From positions 67,989 through 131,988 of the forward strand of contig SJOL01008995.1 of assembly GCA_004794785.1 (NCBI GenBank): 64,000 nucleotides of DNA, read 5' to 3'. This DNA comes from Opisthorchis felineus (Eukaryota > Platyhelminthes > Trematoda > Opisthorchiida > Opisthorchiidae). Below the pieces are notes generated by a model that searched no databases, had not been told where the DNA came from, and worked only from the letters and a program-made list of their open reading frames with translations. Positions 10,895 to 22,852 of the stretch are shown here, one piece after another (the stretch's first letter is position 1; every line of letters starts with the position of its first letter). Both the position numbers and the translations under genes were made by a program.

Positions 10895-13361
10895 TCTGTA
10901 TACTCCTATGAACCATGCGGAAATCCTGGCAAAGTGGTTGGTCGGCGTAAATTGCTTTAGAGTAGGGTTTATTACAAGGGGAAGAGTGGACGTGTCCCCA
11001 GGTTCACGTTCCTTCTGAGTCGGACCAGAAGATTGATGAGCCGTTCAACAATTATGTGTATCTCGAGAGCCGATTGGCTGATTCCCATAGACGATCCTAC
11101 ATTCCGACTGGACTTCACTGGTCTAGTAGAGGGAGGCGTGCTGCTCTCACCCCTATGTGTGGTTGAGCTCTTCTCCCCACCCTACTTCTATCCTTAGCAG
11201 AAGCACGCAGATGGGAATGAATTCAGAGCCTGACTATAAGTGTTGATCATATTTGTCCCACTAACAACCCATTCCCTGGTAATCTGATGTATTTCTGGCG
11301 TAGACGGAAAAAAACATAAGTCCCATTTAATTAATTTAGCCGATCTGTACAGGATCTTAAGTTCACCGAATCCTCATGACAAAAGTTCGTGTTAAAACCC
11401 GTTTTCTCCCAGTTTTATTGGGTTTTGCGATTAGTTAAAAGTTGTGTTGAAAAGGATCCGGGGTGATGGTTGAAAGAATGCATTTCAAGACATTTTTGGT
11501 GCAACCTCCCATGAAGAATGTTCCCAACCTTGGATTACGCTACTAACTCCAGGAACTGTTTTGCCTAATGCTCCCATGGGTTCTATTTTGATTTGAAATG
11601 AAACTTTCAAGTGGAAGTATTTGTAGCATTTCTAGTACGCTCAACTAGTTAGCGTACTAATCAGACTTGTTCCGGATCAGTGAATTCAAGTCACAGTATA
11701 CATTTGCTCAAATTTTCGGTTCATAATTTGGATTCTGGTTTACTTAGCTACTTGAAAGCCCATAATTCTGCAGTGACCATAACTAAACGGGTTAAGCGGG
11801 AACACGTTTCTGAACCTTGGGTTTTGCAGTGCTTTCGCTGGCGACTAAAAGCAGATGCAAAAACTTTAGAAACGTAAGTAGCACACAATTTTCAGAACTC
11901 AACCATACACAATAAACGACATAAAGTATTCTTCATAAGAGTGAGATTACATTATAGCTTTCTTAGTTCTTCGTGGAGGAAAATAAAAGGGAATCAAACC
12001 AGGCTAGGCTTAACAGTCGAAAACTGACACTCCAGTGAACTGAGCTCTGCCGAGTGTGGTGTAACTCAATAGTTATCTATGAAAGTGCAGGAGATTGGGA
12101 TTTTTCCTTCAATCTCAGTAGCAAAGTATTTCAGCCGACTCACTGGAGCAAGGCTTGCTGAAGTCGTTGCGATCATAAAGTTAGGAACTTCCTTTATGTG
12201 GGTGAGAAATATGACAACCCACATCAGAGTCGGTTAATACAGAGAAGAGATCTCAGCTGACGGATTTTTTCACTTACAACGTCCACACTAGAATGATATG
12301 AGTAGTGTTTTACTAAAAAGTTTGAAGTTTTAAAGTTTACACAACACAAATCATCTACTGAACAATTAAGCTACTTGTTTAGGAAAACTGTTAAGAATTG
12401 ACGGCAACCAGTCGGCGAAATCATAAATACAATGAAAAAAATTGCCACAGTCTCTTGGGACTTGCCAAGCCATAAGTATTCTCGGAAAGGAAGAAAACAA
12501 TATCGTGTAAAACTCTTTTAACTCAGACATACTATTAAGTCCAGCGTTTAGCACAGTAAAACCTGTCTACAACGTGTCATTCTGAAGCGACTTCATCACG
12601 GCGACTGCTTTCGATCGGAGCAGTAGAAGTCCGGGTTTGACCCTTCTTTCCGGTATCGAGGGACTAGCGAAATTCTCCACCACCTCACAAAGTCACATTA
12701 ATCATCTTCGAAAATTCAAGAACAAATTTTCAAACTGAAAAATCCTGGGTTAATTGTACACGAAAGAAGTATGTAATTTTGTCATTTGACAGTCATTTAG
12801 AACGGGAGTAAAAGCCGTACCTTGAAGGGCACCTTCAGGATGAAAGTTGTTATAGTAGTCTCTTCTCTCAGAGTTTAAACTCTCCAATAACCGAAGGAGA
12901 ACAGTTTTACTCCGTTAAAGATACGGCTACTCAACGAGTCTTACTGGGACATGTTATCGTGTATGAAGTAATTTTCGGGCTTCCACAACAGGGGGATTTT
13001 ACTGAATACACCCCAAAGTGTTTCACCTACCAAAGTGGTCACGGCTGTGGATTTTAGCATAGCCAAATCGGGAGTTTGTTTATCTAGTGGTTGTAGGATT
13101 TACTAGCAAGAATAAAGAAGATACTGAGCACAAGATAATGAGAATATATACTGAGAAGATACTTAGATACAGAAGATACTGGGTAGAGAAAGGATAAATC
13201 AGCAAAGCTGGGAGGACTTCTGGCTTATGATTTCAAGAGGATTTACACACTTACTAATTAGTTTGGGGGTTGACAAATATTTTCCGAGGGTTCGGAGCTC
13301 CGTTCTGTTCACCGTAGGCAGATAGTGGGAAAAAAGTGTATGTGCTTGAAATAACGCGCAA

Positions 13362-13640
13362 AGCATAATGTTGCTGAAGACTTTTCAACAGCCCATTACG
13401 GGCTTTGCATTTCTTCGGTTCATTATTTAGATGCAGGCCATGGGCTACCGTTAAACATATGTTCCATAAGAATACCACTTTATAAGCAAATTTGACAAAT
13501 ACTTGCATCTGTAAATTTGGTGTTAACCAGAGACGGTTGAGTCTCTCCAGTTTGATAGTCTTCAACTAAATGTGCTGCATAAATGCTGCCGCGTGTTTCA
13601 TTTGAGACGGTATTCGAGATATCGAAGTACATTTCCTCGA
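13362..13640 (+). repeat. Old copy of the ctcataagg dispersed repeat
   Basis: This copy has a diverged head (agcataatgttgctgaagac) and the 'caacagccc' block, then weak similarity through the middle. The right-hand blocks are clear: 'caactaaatgtgctgca', 'gtttcatttgag' and 'tattcgagatatcga' ending near 13635. It is an ancient but nearly full-length copy. Confidence 0.55.
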
Positions 13641-16600
13641 TGTAACGCACTATACTTTCATTTCGATTATGTATAATTCAGCATTCTTTTTCTGTCCGCC
13701 TGGTCAGAAAAGCGTCGAGGGAAAATCGCACGTGAGTATATAGTCGTAGTTTAATTCTCCGTGCCAAACGATATCTGAAATGAATGTCGAGTCATTCAGC
13801 AAACAAACAAAATACGTTTTGGTGGGCACAAACATGTGACAATAAAATATCCAGAGGGGTGTGAATATTCCGGGATTTAAACCTAGTTTGTAAGTCTCCT
13901 GATAAAGCAAACTGCTTTGGTTTATGACATCTCTGCACGCATATGGAGTATCTAGAGCAAACAATTCCAGCACACCAGCCTGCTATGCAACAGGCCTTTG
14001 TAAGTTCAAAGTCTGACTAGTGACCTATCATCACGCATCCGGACGCGTCGTCTCCTTGGTAGAATCGCCGCTGAAAAGTAATTTGCAAGGCGATAAATAC
14101 CTTCATTTTGGAACAGTTAAGTTCAAATCTGTTTTTGCCTCCCAGGAGCTACAATTTCAAAATACAGCTGTATTCACATTGCCTCATGTTGTGGATGTGC
14201 ACGAGCAGCAAAAATCACATTCTGTCTCAGGTCATTTGCAAGGACGGTAATGCAAGAGTCTTCGTTAATATTTGTGAACAAAGGGTTTATTGTATAGTTT
14301 AGAAATACCAAAGACACATATTGATGAGCAATACCTACAGGAAATACGGACACAGATACGAGAGCCAACTTTCTCCGATTTTATCGGGGAGGTCTGAAAT
14401 AACGAAAAGTTTAAATCTGCACTCACTCTTGCTCTGACGCGGATATCACTCAATACTCCATGGTCTTACTGGTCCCCCAAAATTTGCAATTTGAACTTAT
14501 TCAACTTGTTTTCATAAAATTTTCCACATTTTACGATTTCCAAGTCAAAGGGAAGATTCATGGCTAAAACGAAGCGCCAGATAGTGTACCCTATTCGCTA
14601 CTGTACTGATGTTCGGTGTTCTGTGGGACACAGCGAGAGATGATCCGTGATTATCTCTTCGTGATTGAATGCATGCTTTGCGGTAAGATCAGCCGCTGAT
14701 CGGTGGGCCAGTTCGCAAAGATATATACAACTTGGTTTTGTTGCTATCAAAAAGAACCTGGTTAGATCTGTCAGGCAAAGGGAACGTCTCAGAGTGGTTT
14801 TCGTGAAATTTAACGGTCAGCATATCCACTGAAATATTTATGAAATAAAACACCGGGGCTCATCGAGGTAAATGAGTTTCAGTTAGACAGCCACGGGATC
14901 TTCAGCTCCGTTTGGCGCTGTCTTATCTATTTGAAATTCCACTCAATCTATAGACAAAATCTAAGATATATAACTCTAACAGTCATAGTCTCTTAGTCCT
15001 AGTTTATCATCACATGTTCCATGTCTCTCACTGACGAAGGACTGTCGTCTGTTTGTCTTTTCCTGTGCCAAACAAGAGAACTGTCATCTTTGTAGGGACC
15101 GGATAGTAAGTGGGAACACAATGACAGCGGATTGTCTCTCTATCCAGGACTGGTTGAAAAAGGCGCTGTTTATCTTAAGTCATCAGAGAGCTGGGTAATT
15201 TTACGGGAATAGGAGTGAATATTACACAATAACTGAAACTGATTCGGGATCCCTAGGCTGTCGAATGAATACAATCTGCCTATTTCTGCGGCAGGGTCTT
15301 GTCCGCATACTCTTTGTTGTATAAACCATATGGGCCCGGTACTTCAATTGCTTAAGGGTACACACCTTCATTGATGTTCTTCTCATCCAATATCCAGGAT
15401 TTTCAAGTCAAAACGATGTCCAAGCTATCGTCTAAGACTGACGTTGCATCACCTTTACCGACTCCATCACACCTTAATCCCTAGTAAGTAAGTGATAGGC
15501 CAAAACTTTTCACACAATAATTCTACTCCCTTAGTATCTAAACGTGCTATTCGACATTTGTAGAAGCATATTCTGCAGGGAACCATTAAAGTCGTAACTA
15601 GACACATGGGAGCAAAACGACTCTAAGCAAATTGCAGCAACTGCAAAACTAATGTCTCTTATTGACTTATGACTACTTCATTTCCTAGTCCAGTCTTTTC
15701 AAGGCCTGTTTGGGAAAAGAGAGGGGTGACATTTACAAAGCGAGCTTCGGATTCTCATCAGATCTGCTATATAGAGTCGTACTTCGGGCCAAAGAACTCC
15801 CTCAGTGTGTTGGCAGAATATTACTGAGATTATTTGACTGCCTTGAAGCTATTTGTGACGCACTGCGGTCGAACATGGGAGGAATAAATGCTGTGTGACC
15901 ATCACCCGCCAACACGGAAGGCATAACCGGCAGCGGATAACCGAATGGTTGAGGAACTGAAGGATCAGCTCTGAATTCACAGAAAAAACTCCGTACGACT
16001 GCTCCATAGGAAGCATGATGTTTCGAAGAACGGTATTCAGTGGGTGTTGAACAGGAGTAAGTTTTCCCATGGTTTATCTACAGGCACTTAGAGCTGAGGA
16101 TCGAATTTGGTAGTTATGCGGCTGGTTTCCTGACGGCTGCATAGATTTTTGTTCTGAAAAATGTTCTCCACAGTTTCCGGATCTCAATTTACGTGATGAT
16201 ATTACTTTGAAGTTGCCACATAAAGTTTGCTAATCTGTGCGCTTCAGCATCCAGGGACGTAAACCTAAATTTAAAGTATCAAATCGTCACACTGAGGATG
16301 CTCTGATATCAAGCTCTTATATCACAGGTGAAGGCTTTCAGAGAGATCAAAAATATTTCTACTTATCCGAGGAATTTTTGAAACAATAGATCTGTGGCCT
16401 TTTCAATGAACCTAATTTCATATTTACCTTAGTTTGCACTCACCTAGCTAAACAGAAAAAACAAGTCTATCGTCTCTACTAGTTCCCATGGTCTCGAGAT
16501 CTGAGGAGACTTCGTGCACCTGTACTCACTCTTTAGGATATTCCTCCTCGCTTTTTCCCATACTCCGTACTTAGCTACAGCTTTGTTCATCGTATGGCTC

Positions 16601-16835
16601 TGTCATAGCTAAGATGCAACAATTTTTTGTATGTCTCCAATTAGAATTGATCTAATTTATGAGTTCCGGTTGGCTCAAACCCACCTGAATCCCTGTTCCA
16701 GCCCGAGAGAGTTGACTAGGCTCACTGTCAGAGGCAATAAGGCAAGTTTACCTTGGCTCTAATAATAGGTTTAGTGACTAGCAGCTGATTTTGTCGTCCA
16801 CATGCAGATGACAAGATATGCGAGACTAGATGGAA

Positions 16836-17330
16836 TGCACTACTCATAAGGTTGTTGAAAACTATTCGACAGCCTACTATCAGTTTCGCCCTTCTTGGAG
16901 CTCATCAGGTGCGTGTAGTCATTGAGTTTTCGTCAACCTTATGTTTTACTTGAACCCAAATTGCACGAAATTAGCGAAATACACTTATTTGCATACCAAT
17001 TTGGTTTTGACGAGAGACTCACCTGGAACCCAGCTGAACCTCTCGTTTATGATGTTTTTAAGTTTGACAGCAACCCGGGGACTGCACCTATCTGATGAAC
17101 CCAAGAAGGGCGAAACCAGTCGTGGGCCGTCGAAGAGTTTTCAACAGCTTTATGAGTAGTGTATTACATTTATACATGTATGCTGTTATCTCGAATATCG
17201 TGCCAACTGAAACATGGGGCGGCCTGGTGCAGCACATTCAGTTGTTTAACAATATCATAAACGAGAGATTCAGTTTGGTTTCAGGTGAGTCTCCCGTCAA
17301 AACGAAATTGGTATGCAAATGAGTGTTTCG
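16836..17330. repeat. Compound ctcataagg repeat, two units head to head
   Basis: A left unit in plus orientation (16836 to about 17068) carries all the blocks up to 'ctctcgtttatgatg'. It meets an inverted unit (about 17070-17330) that reads the same blocks in reverse and includes an inverted terminal motif ending 'tttatgagtagtg' near 17160. The two units differ by many substitutions, so they were not made by a recent duplication. Local open frames at 16941-17159 and 17095-17322 are translations of the repeat, not genes. Confidence 0.7.
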
Positions 17331-18910
17331 CTAATATGCCAGGCTACTTTCAGACAATCGCTGATAAGCTTGACTGGACAGCGTTTACTCTCCGGCTAAT
17401 TGAAATGCATTATGTGCCCCTCTAGTTCATTCAACTTAGAGAGGGAGGACTGTCATATATAAAACGCTGCAAGGAAAAGGCGTACATGTGGGATTCGAAG
17501 TTTTAATTTTAGCTGCAAACCACCATCTCCTGACGTGACTTTGTAAAAGAATGTCTAGAATCACGCAATTGAATAAAATTGGGCTGAATTACTGTCTCCG
17601 TCTTCTTATAGTGGAAACACCATGCCTACATTCTTACAAACGAAGATTGATACTAATAGTTGGGAGAGGAGAACGAGATCTTGTGATCCACCGTGACCGA
17701 AAAAATGACTTGAAACTCACTGTGTGTCCTTGCTCTCAAATGTAAGATGTGTTAAATTTCCTGCTGCATGGTTCTCGCTTGAGCATTTGTTAGCATGAAA
17801 ATCAGTTGTACTCTTTTTACAGCGTTCACTGCAGGTGCTATGATAGCACTACACCTGCAAGTCTTGAATATCGACCGACCTGAATTTGAAACCTGGTGTG
17901 ACCGAAAAAGCTTACTGCAAAACCCAAGTTCCTGAGGTATGGTGAAAGGAAGAGAATAATGTAGAGGAACATTCACCACAATGGCGAAATTTGGGAAACG
18001 TGATTTAAAATGATTTCTGTCCGTCTGTCTCACATTCAGTTCATACGTGCAAAAACCCGGGTTTGAGGTGAGCACCGAATTGAGGGGTTTAGCATCGAAG
18101 AAGACCAGTATGCCTAATTCCAAACCTAGTATGATTTGTCAACTAAATTTATATTTAATGAAAAATTTCACCGATGCAGTACAAGTGCCCATTACCTTGC
18201 CTGTAGGATGCCGAATTTCATTAGGGTTAGAATGCAGTTGGTATGTTGCATCAATGATGGCGATGCTGTGACAACAGCAAATACCTATTATGCTTTGACA
18301 TTCTATGTTATGTGGACCCCGGTTTCCTTGAATACATGAGCGGGAAATTACCTGCAGAGGAATCGAAATTGGCATTCAGGGGTCCTTTGAAATCTGTAAA
18401 TTGTACAACTTGTGTTTATTCAGGATGCGACGGTTTTTACAGGATGTTTTTAACCGTCTACACAAGGTATCAAGTGCAGATTTGAGCTCTCCAACAAGGT
18501 TAAGGCACTCGATTATACGGGTAAATTAGAGGCGTATCGGTTCATGTTATCCTTATCCGATAAATTCTCGATCGGGCAATACCTAACTACTCACGTATTT
18601 TCATCGCTTTGAGAAAATGCCATTATTCGTGCGCAAAGCCACGATTAGCGTCACACTGATACAAATGAAACGCTGGAAGTGATTTATATGCACTTGTTCA
18701 TTCATCCCAAGATGCCAGACGATTAAGCCACCAGTGTCTATCGTTTGAGAACAGTTTGAAAAGCAATAGGTGGACTTATTGCTCGGTAACTTTTCGTTTC
18801 TGACACAAAAGCTCGTTAGGCCGAGTGACTAGGTTGCAAGGCTGGTCGAGTTTTAAAGCGGCTGGAGAACGAGTCTTCCTACTGAATGAATGAATTTCGT
18901 GCAATTTGGT

Positions 18911-19034
18911 TTCAAGTAGAACATAAGGTTGGCGGAAACTCTGGGACTGCGCCTACCTGATGGGCCTCAAGAAGGGCGAACCAGTCGTGGGCTGTCCAAG
19001 AATTTTCAGCAACCTTATGAGTAGTGCATTACGA
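18911..19034 (-). repeat. ctcataagg dispersed repeat, terminal fragment
   Basis: On the minus strand this gives the terminal motif (ctactcataaggttgctgaaaa), the gacagcccacgac block and the 'ggcccatcaggtaggcgcagtccc' block. It stops near 'ccaaccttatgttct'. It holds only the first 120 bp of the element but is fairly well preserved. Confidence 0.7.
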
Positions 19035-21242
19035 ATACCGGTATCTACTTCACTGACTGGTTACAGTCTATGAGGTAAGCTAGCCAAGGTCGAACGATCA
19101 TATGTAGACTGGCCTCTTAATCATGAATGAGTCCGCTGACTCAGCAGCTACTTAAGCCAAGTCAAGGCATCTCTTTCAGTAGCCCGGTAATTCTTACTTC
19201 AAACATAATGTAATAATGGACACCGTTTGTACGAATGTATGTCACCATTCACGTAAAGTACGTCATCCTCATTTGCTGTTGAAATGATCGGATTCGGCCA
19301 ATATGTTTCGAGCAGGCAAGGTCGCACATGTGAGTATCAACTGACCGATCCGTCATTCGGTAGGGCAGCAAGTTCGGAACGCGTTTGAAAATTTATAATA
19401 AATTAACAACAATATTTCACTCTGTTTACAGTGGGGCACCTACTTTAGAGTAACTGGTCGCTCGTGTACGCAACAGGCTGGTCAGGACCAATTTTGAACG
19501 AGGGTTGATTGACCACGGAGTCAACCAGTCCGATTAGCCTGTGAAGTGGACAATGCACAGACTGCTTTGAAGTGCTGGCTCGCCTCTAATTTTGACGAAT
19601 ATTCGCGCACTCATGCGCAGCACTGGCTTACTTTCGAAAAAAAAATGCGGTGCACTCCATCCACAGTCACTCGAAATAAGCTACTTGTCTGTCTGTTGAA
19701 GTGCAAATCTGCTCACATTTCCATTTTGTCATTTCACCGCTTATTTACACATGAGCTTGAAATGCCAATAAACCCTGCAATCGGAACATTTCCGGAATTA
19801 ACCTTCAAATGAAGCGCTCACTCTTGAGCAGTTCAGACTAGCGAAGTCTATGTATAGATGCTGTTCGTACAGATTTGGACGAATGGGGATAAGCGAAACG
19901 CAGAAGAGACGATCCAGTGGATGACGTTGTCTGCATTATGTAGAAGTTGAATATAAACCAGTTCTCCGCGTTCAGGGGATTTAATGCGGTGATCTGTTTT
20001 AGGTAGAATCCCGAAAGAATTCTTAGTTGACCGTTTGGCAGTTGGTGAGGTAATTGTGAAGTTACGTTCGCTGCACCTTCCAAAAAGTAAGTCAAACTGT
20101 GTTAGAAAAACGGAAAAGCACTCTTTTTACCTTCCATTTGGAAGAGCGAAAGGTTGAGTTTCCACCATATTCAAGACTAATGATGACTCCAAACAGGAAT
20201 GAATCAGCTACACGATAGTTCATGGATTTTCATTGCTGGTTGGCTTTTCAGGAAGAAATCCTCAGTTTAATACACTACGTCCTATATTTTCTCCACTGAA
20301 TTATCAAAATTGTTTGACCTAACTTCCTTAAGAGTCGTTGCACACGACATCTGCCCCTAACGAATAACGTATCTGTTCGAAATTTGCCTATCGAAGAATC
20401 CGGCTTGTTAGCAATGGATTTCAATCAGTAAATGGCCACATAATGGGTGAATGTAATGGAACACATTTTAGAGCTGTGCTCTCACGCTGCTGTTATAGGC
20501 GGATAGCCTTATTAATCTGACTGCATTCACGATTGACTTATTTCAACTGCAGGCTGAGAGCGACATTCCCTTCTCATCCATTAGGATATACAAATTAACT
20601 GTTGAGACTTTTGTGTTCCCAATCAGGTGAACTGAGGCTGATGGCCTAAGGCACCTGCGAGTTCATTTCGGCTGACCACCACCACCGGCACAGGCTTTTT
20701 GTCCGTTGAGACCGGGCATCCATCAGAGGTATTATCTGACTGGTAGAGATCGTGGATGTGAACACGAGCATCACCTATTCAAAGGAGATCGGTCTGTATC
20801 GCACACGAAAGGGGGAGTTAGGTCATTCACATGCAAACAGAGCACCTGTCGGAGTCTGTGCTTCACAATGGAAAAGCTGCTCGTCGAAACCGTCTATGCG
20901 CCTGTGCACAGGTGTCTTCTACATGTTGGATCCATTAAGTCACTTTTCGATAAAAAACCACGTCTGAGGAGGGGAAAAATGACAGGTATGGTGAGCGCTT
21001 ATTTCGCCTGCAAATTCTCAAAAACCTCAGTAGCTATTCTACACCGGTCGCAGTTTGACTTTCTAACCGACTGAATGCTCCTCATTTCACTCAACAGCTT
21101 TCTTACAACGATGCAGTTTTTGACGCGCACAAGAGTATCGTTGATTGTTAAATGCTAGGAAACTGCTGCTCACACAGCTAACACATTGTGAATTAAGATG
21201 TCAGCTCCCATCGTCAGTGTCTGTTGAAACACACAAAAAACT

Positions 21243-21655
21243 TACTACTCGTAAGGTTGCTGAAAATTCTTCGACAGCCCACGACCGGTTTCGCCCTTTT
21301 TGGGGCTCATCAGGTAGGCGAAGTCCCCGAGTTTTCGTCAACCTTATGTTCTACTTGAACCCAAATTGGACTGTTTTCAAGAAATACACTCATTTGCAAA
21401 TCAATTTGGTTTTGCGAGAGATTCACCTGGAACCCAGCTGAATCTCTCGTTTGTGATGTTTCCATGCAACTGAATGTGCTGCACCAGGCCACCTCATGTT
21501 CCAGTTGCTACGATATTCGAGATATCGCGATGCATGTAATTTTATGCAATGTACTACTCATAAGGTTGCATGGAAACATCACAAACGAGAGATTCAGCTG
21601 GGTTCCAAGTGAGTCTCTCGCAAAACCAAATTCAATTGCAAATGAGTGTATTTCT
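21243..21655. repeat. ctcataagg dispersed repeat, well-preserved full unit plus inverted partial unit
   Basis: This is the clearest reference copy in the window. The plus-strand unit runs from 21243 (tactactcgtaaggttgctg) through five blocks to 'gatattcgagatatcgcgatgcatg' near 21536. A second terminal motif sits at 21550-21570, then an inverted partial unit reads back 'catcacaaacgagagattc' to 'caaatgagtgtattt' by 21655. The half units share the sequence around 'catggaaacatcacaaacgagagattc' as an inverted repeat. Minus-strand and plus-strand open frames here are repeat translations. Confidence 0.75.
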
Positions 21656-22660
21656 TCACAAAAAAGCTTAATTTTAATTTTCTTTTCCTCCTCTCTATGC
21701 CTGAAGTTTGTGCAGCGGAATAGGGTACCAAATTCCAAAAATATCGAGCTCAGCTTGTGGATCATGTTTAAATGACTTCTACTAAAGTTTGTAGTAAGTT
21801 ATCCGTAAGAAATATATCGCATTCAAGAGAATCTACCAAGACCCGGAAGCAGTTAGTTGCGCGGCTAGTTGTCTTCGTTGTCTGCCAAGCAATAGAAACA
21901 TCAGCGAGTCACAACAGATTCTCTGACCGCATACACATAACAAAGGACTAGCTAAAAAGATTAGAACTCATAGGACTTCATGTTACAATAGTATTTCACC
22001 ATTTCGTTAGAAAAGCCACGATGACGATACAGTGAGACCGCTTGATAAGGAATATTCAGGGAGAGGAAAACAAGCCCTAGGCGTATTGTCTCTTCTACAG
22101 GGTCCTCGCGGTTATACGTTTCAATGCTCAATCTATTATAAATGCGTTCAGTCCGCGTTCGGGTGGGTCGAGTTTGTGGAGATAAAGGAATATTGGTTTA
22201 TGCAGTTCTGGAGTCAAAGACGCCTGTGCTCACAACCATCTACGCAGTTCGTACGCGGACGCATTTGGTGTTAGGTCCTTCAGATCCGTGAAATTTGCGT
22301 AAAAACATGTTCCTTCCGCTAAACCCGCCATGATGCTAGAAGCAAGACTTTATCCAGCATGGCACTAGCACCACTGATATCGGCAGCACCATGTGGTTCG
22401 ACAGTTTTCACTCTTTATAGCGTCCAGTATTTGCACTGAAGGAAACTGTTATTGTGGAGAACCACCTTTTCGGACTCCGCAACTGCCTCGATGTGTATTA
22501 TGACCTCATGAAAATGAGAAGATAATTCTCTACACTATGTCTGACTCCAGTGATGCTGAGTTCTACAAACAGTAAGGAAGACATAGCTAAGCTCCAAGAC
22601 ACACTATCTCAAAGCAGCTTGATTCAAACATGCAATTCACCACATTAATCTACAACACGA

Positions 22661-22852
22661 AATAATAATAATCCTTCAGCTGTAACATCTTTTCGGTGCC
22701 CAGCTGCCATGCCACACGAAGGAACCACGAGGGCTGAGATACTGCCAAGTTGCCCAAGCCTAGGAGCAGTTGAGATGTAGAGGTCAGGTTCGAACCACGG
22801 ACCTTCAGGTCAGTAAATTCGTGCTCTAACCACTGAGCCTTCTCGCCCCCTA
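22661..22852 (-). mobile_element. tRNA-headed SINE, copy 1
   Basis: Read on the minus strand, the element starts with a tRNA-like head. It has a box A-like TGGTTAGAGCACG (22820-22832) and a box B-like GGTTCGAACCT (22786-22796), spaced as in a tRNA gene. The head is followed by a body ending CAGCTGAAGG and a short (ATT)n tail at 22661-22674. The same body recurs at 42161-42350. The head does not fold as a complete tRNA and has no clear anticodon arm, so this is a retroposed SINE, not a functional tRNA gene. Confidence 0.75.

Noticed and set aside
22786..22832. Possible tRNA gene from box A and box B
   Set aside because: No complete acceptor stem or anticodon arm forms, and the same head and body occur at 42161-42350, which marks a SINE.
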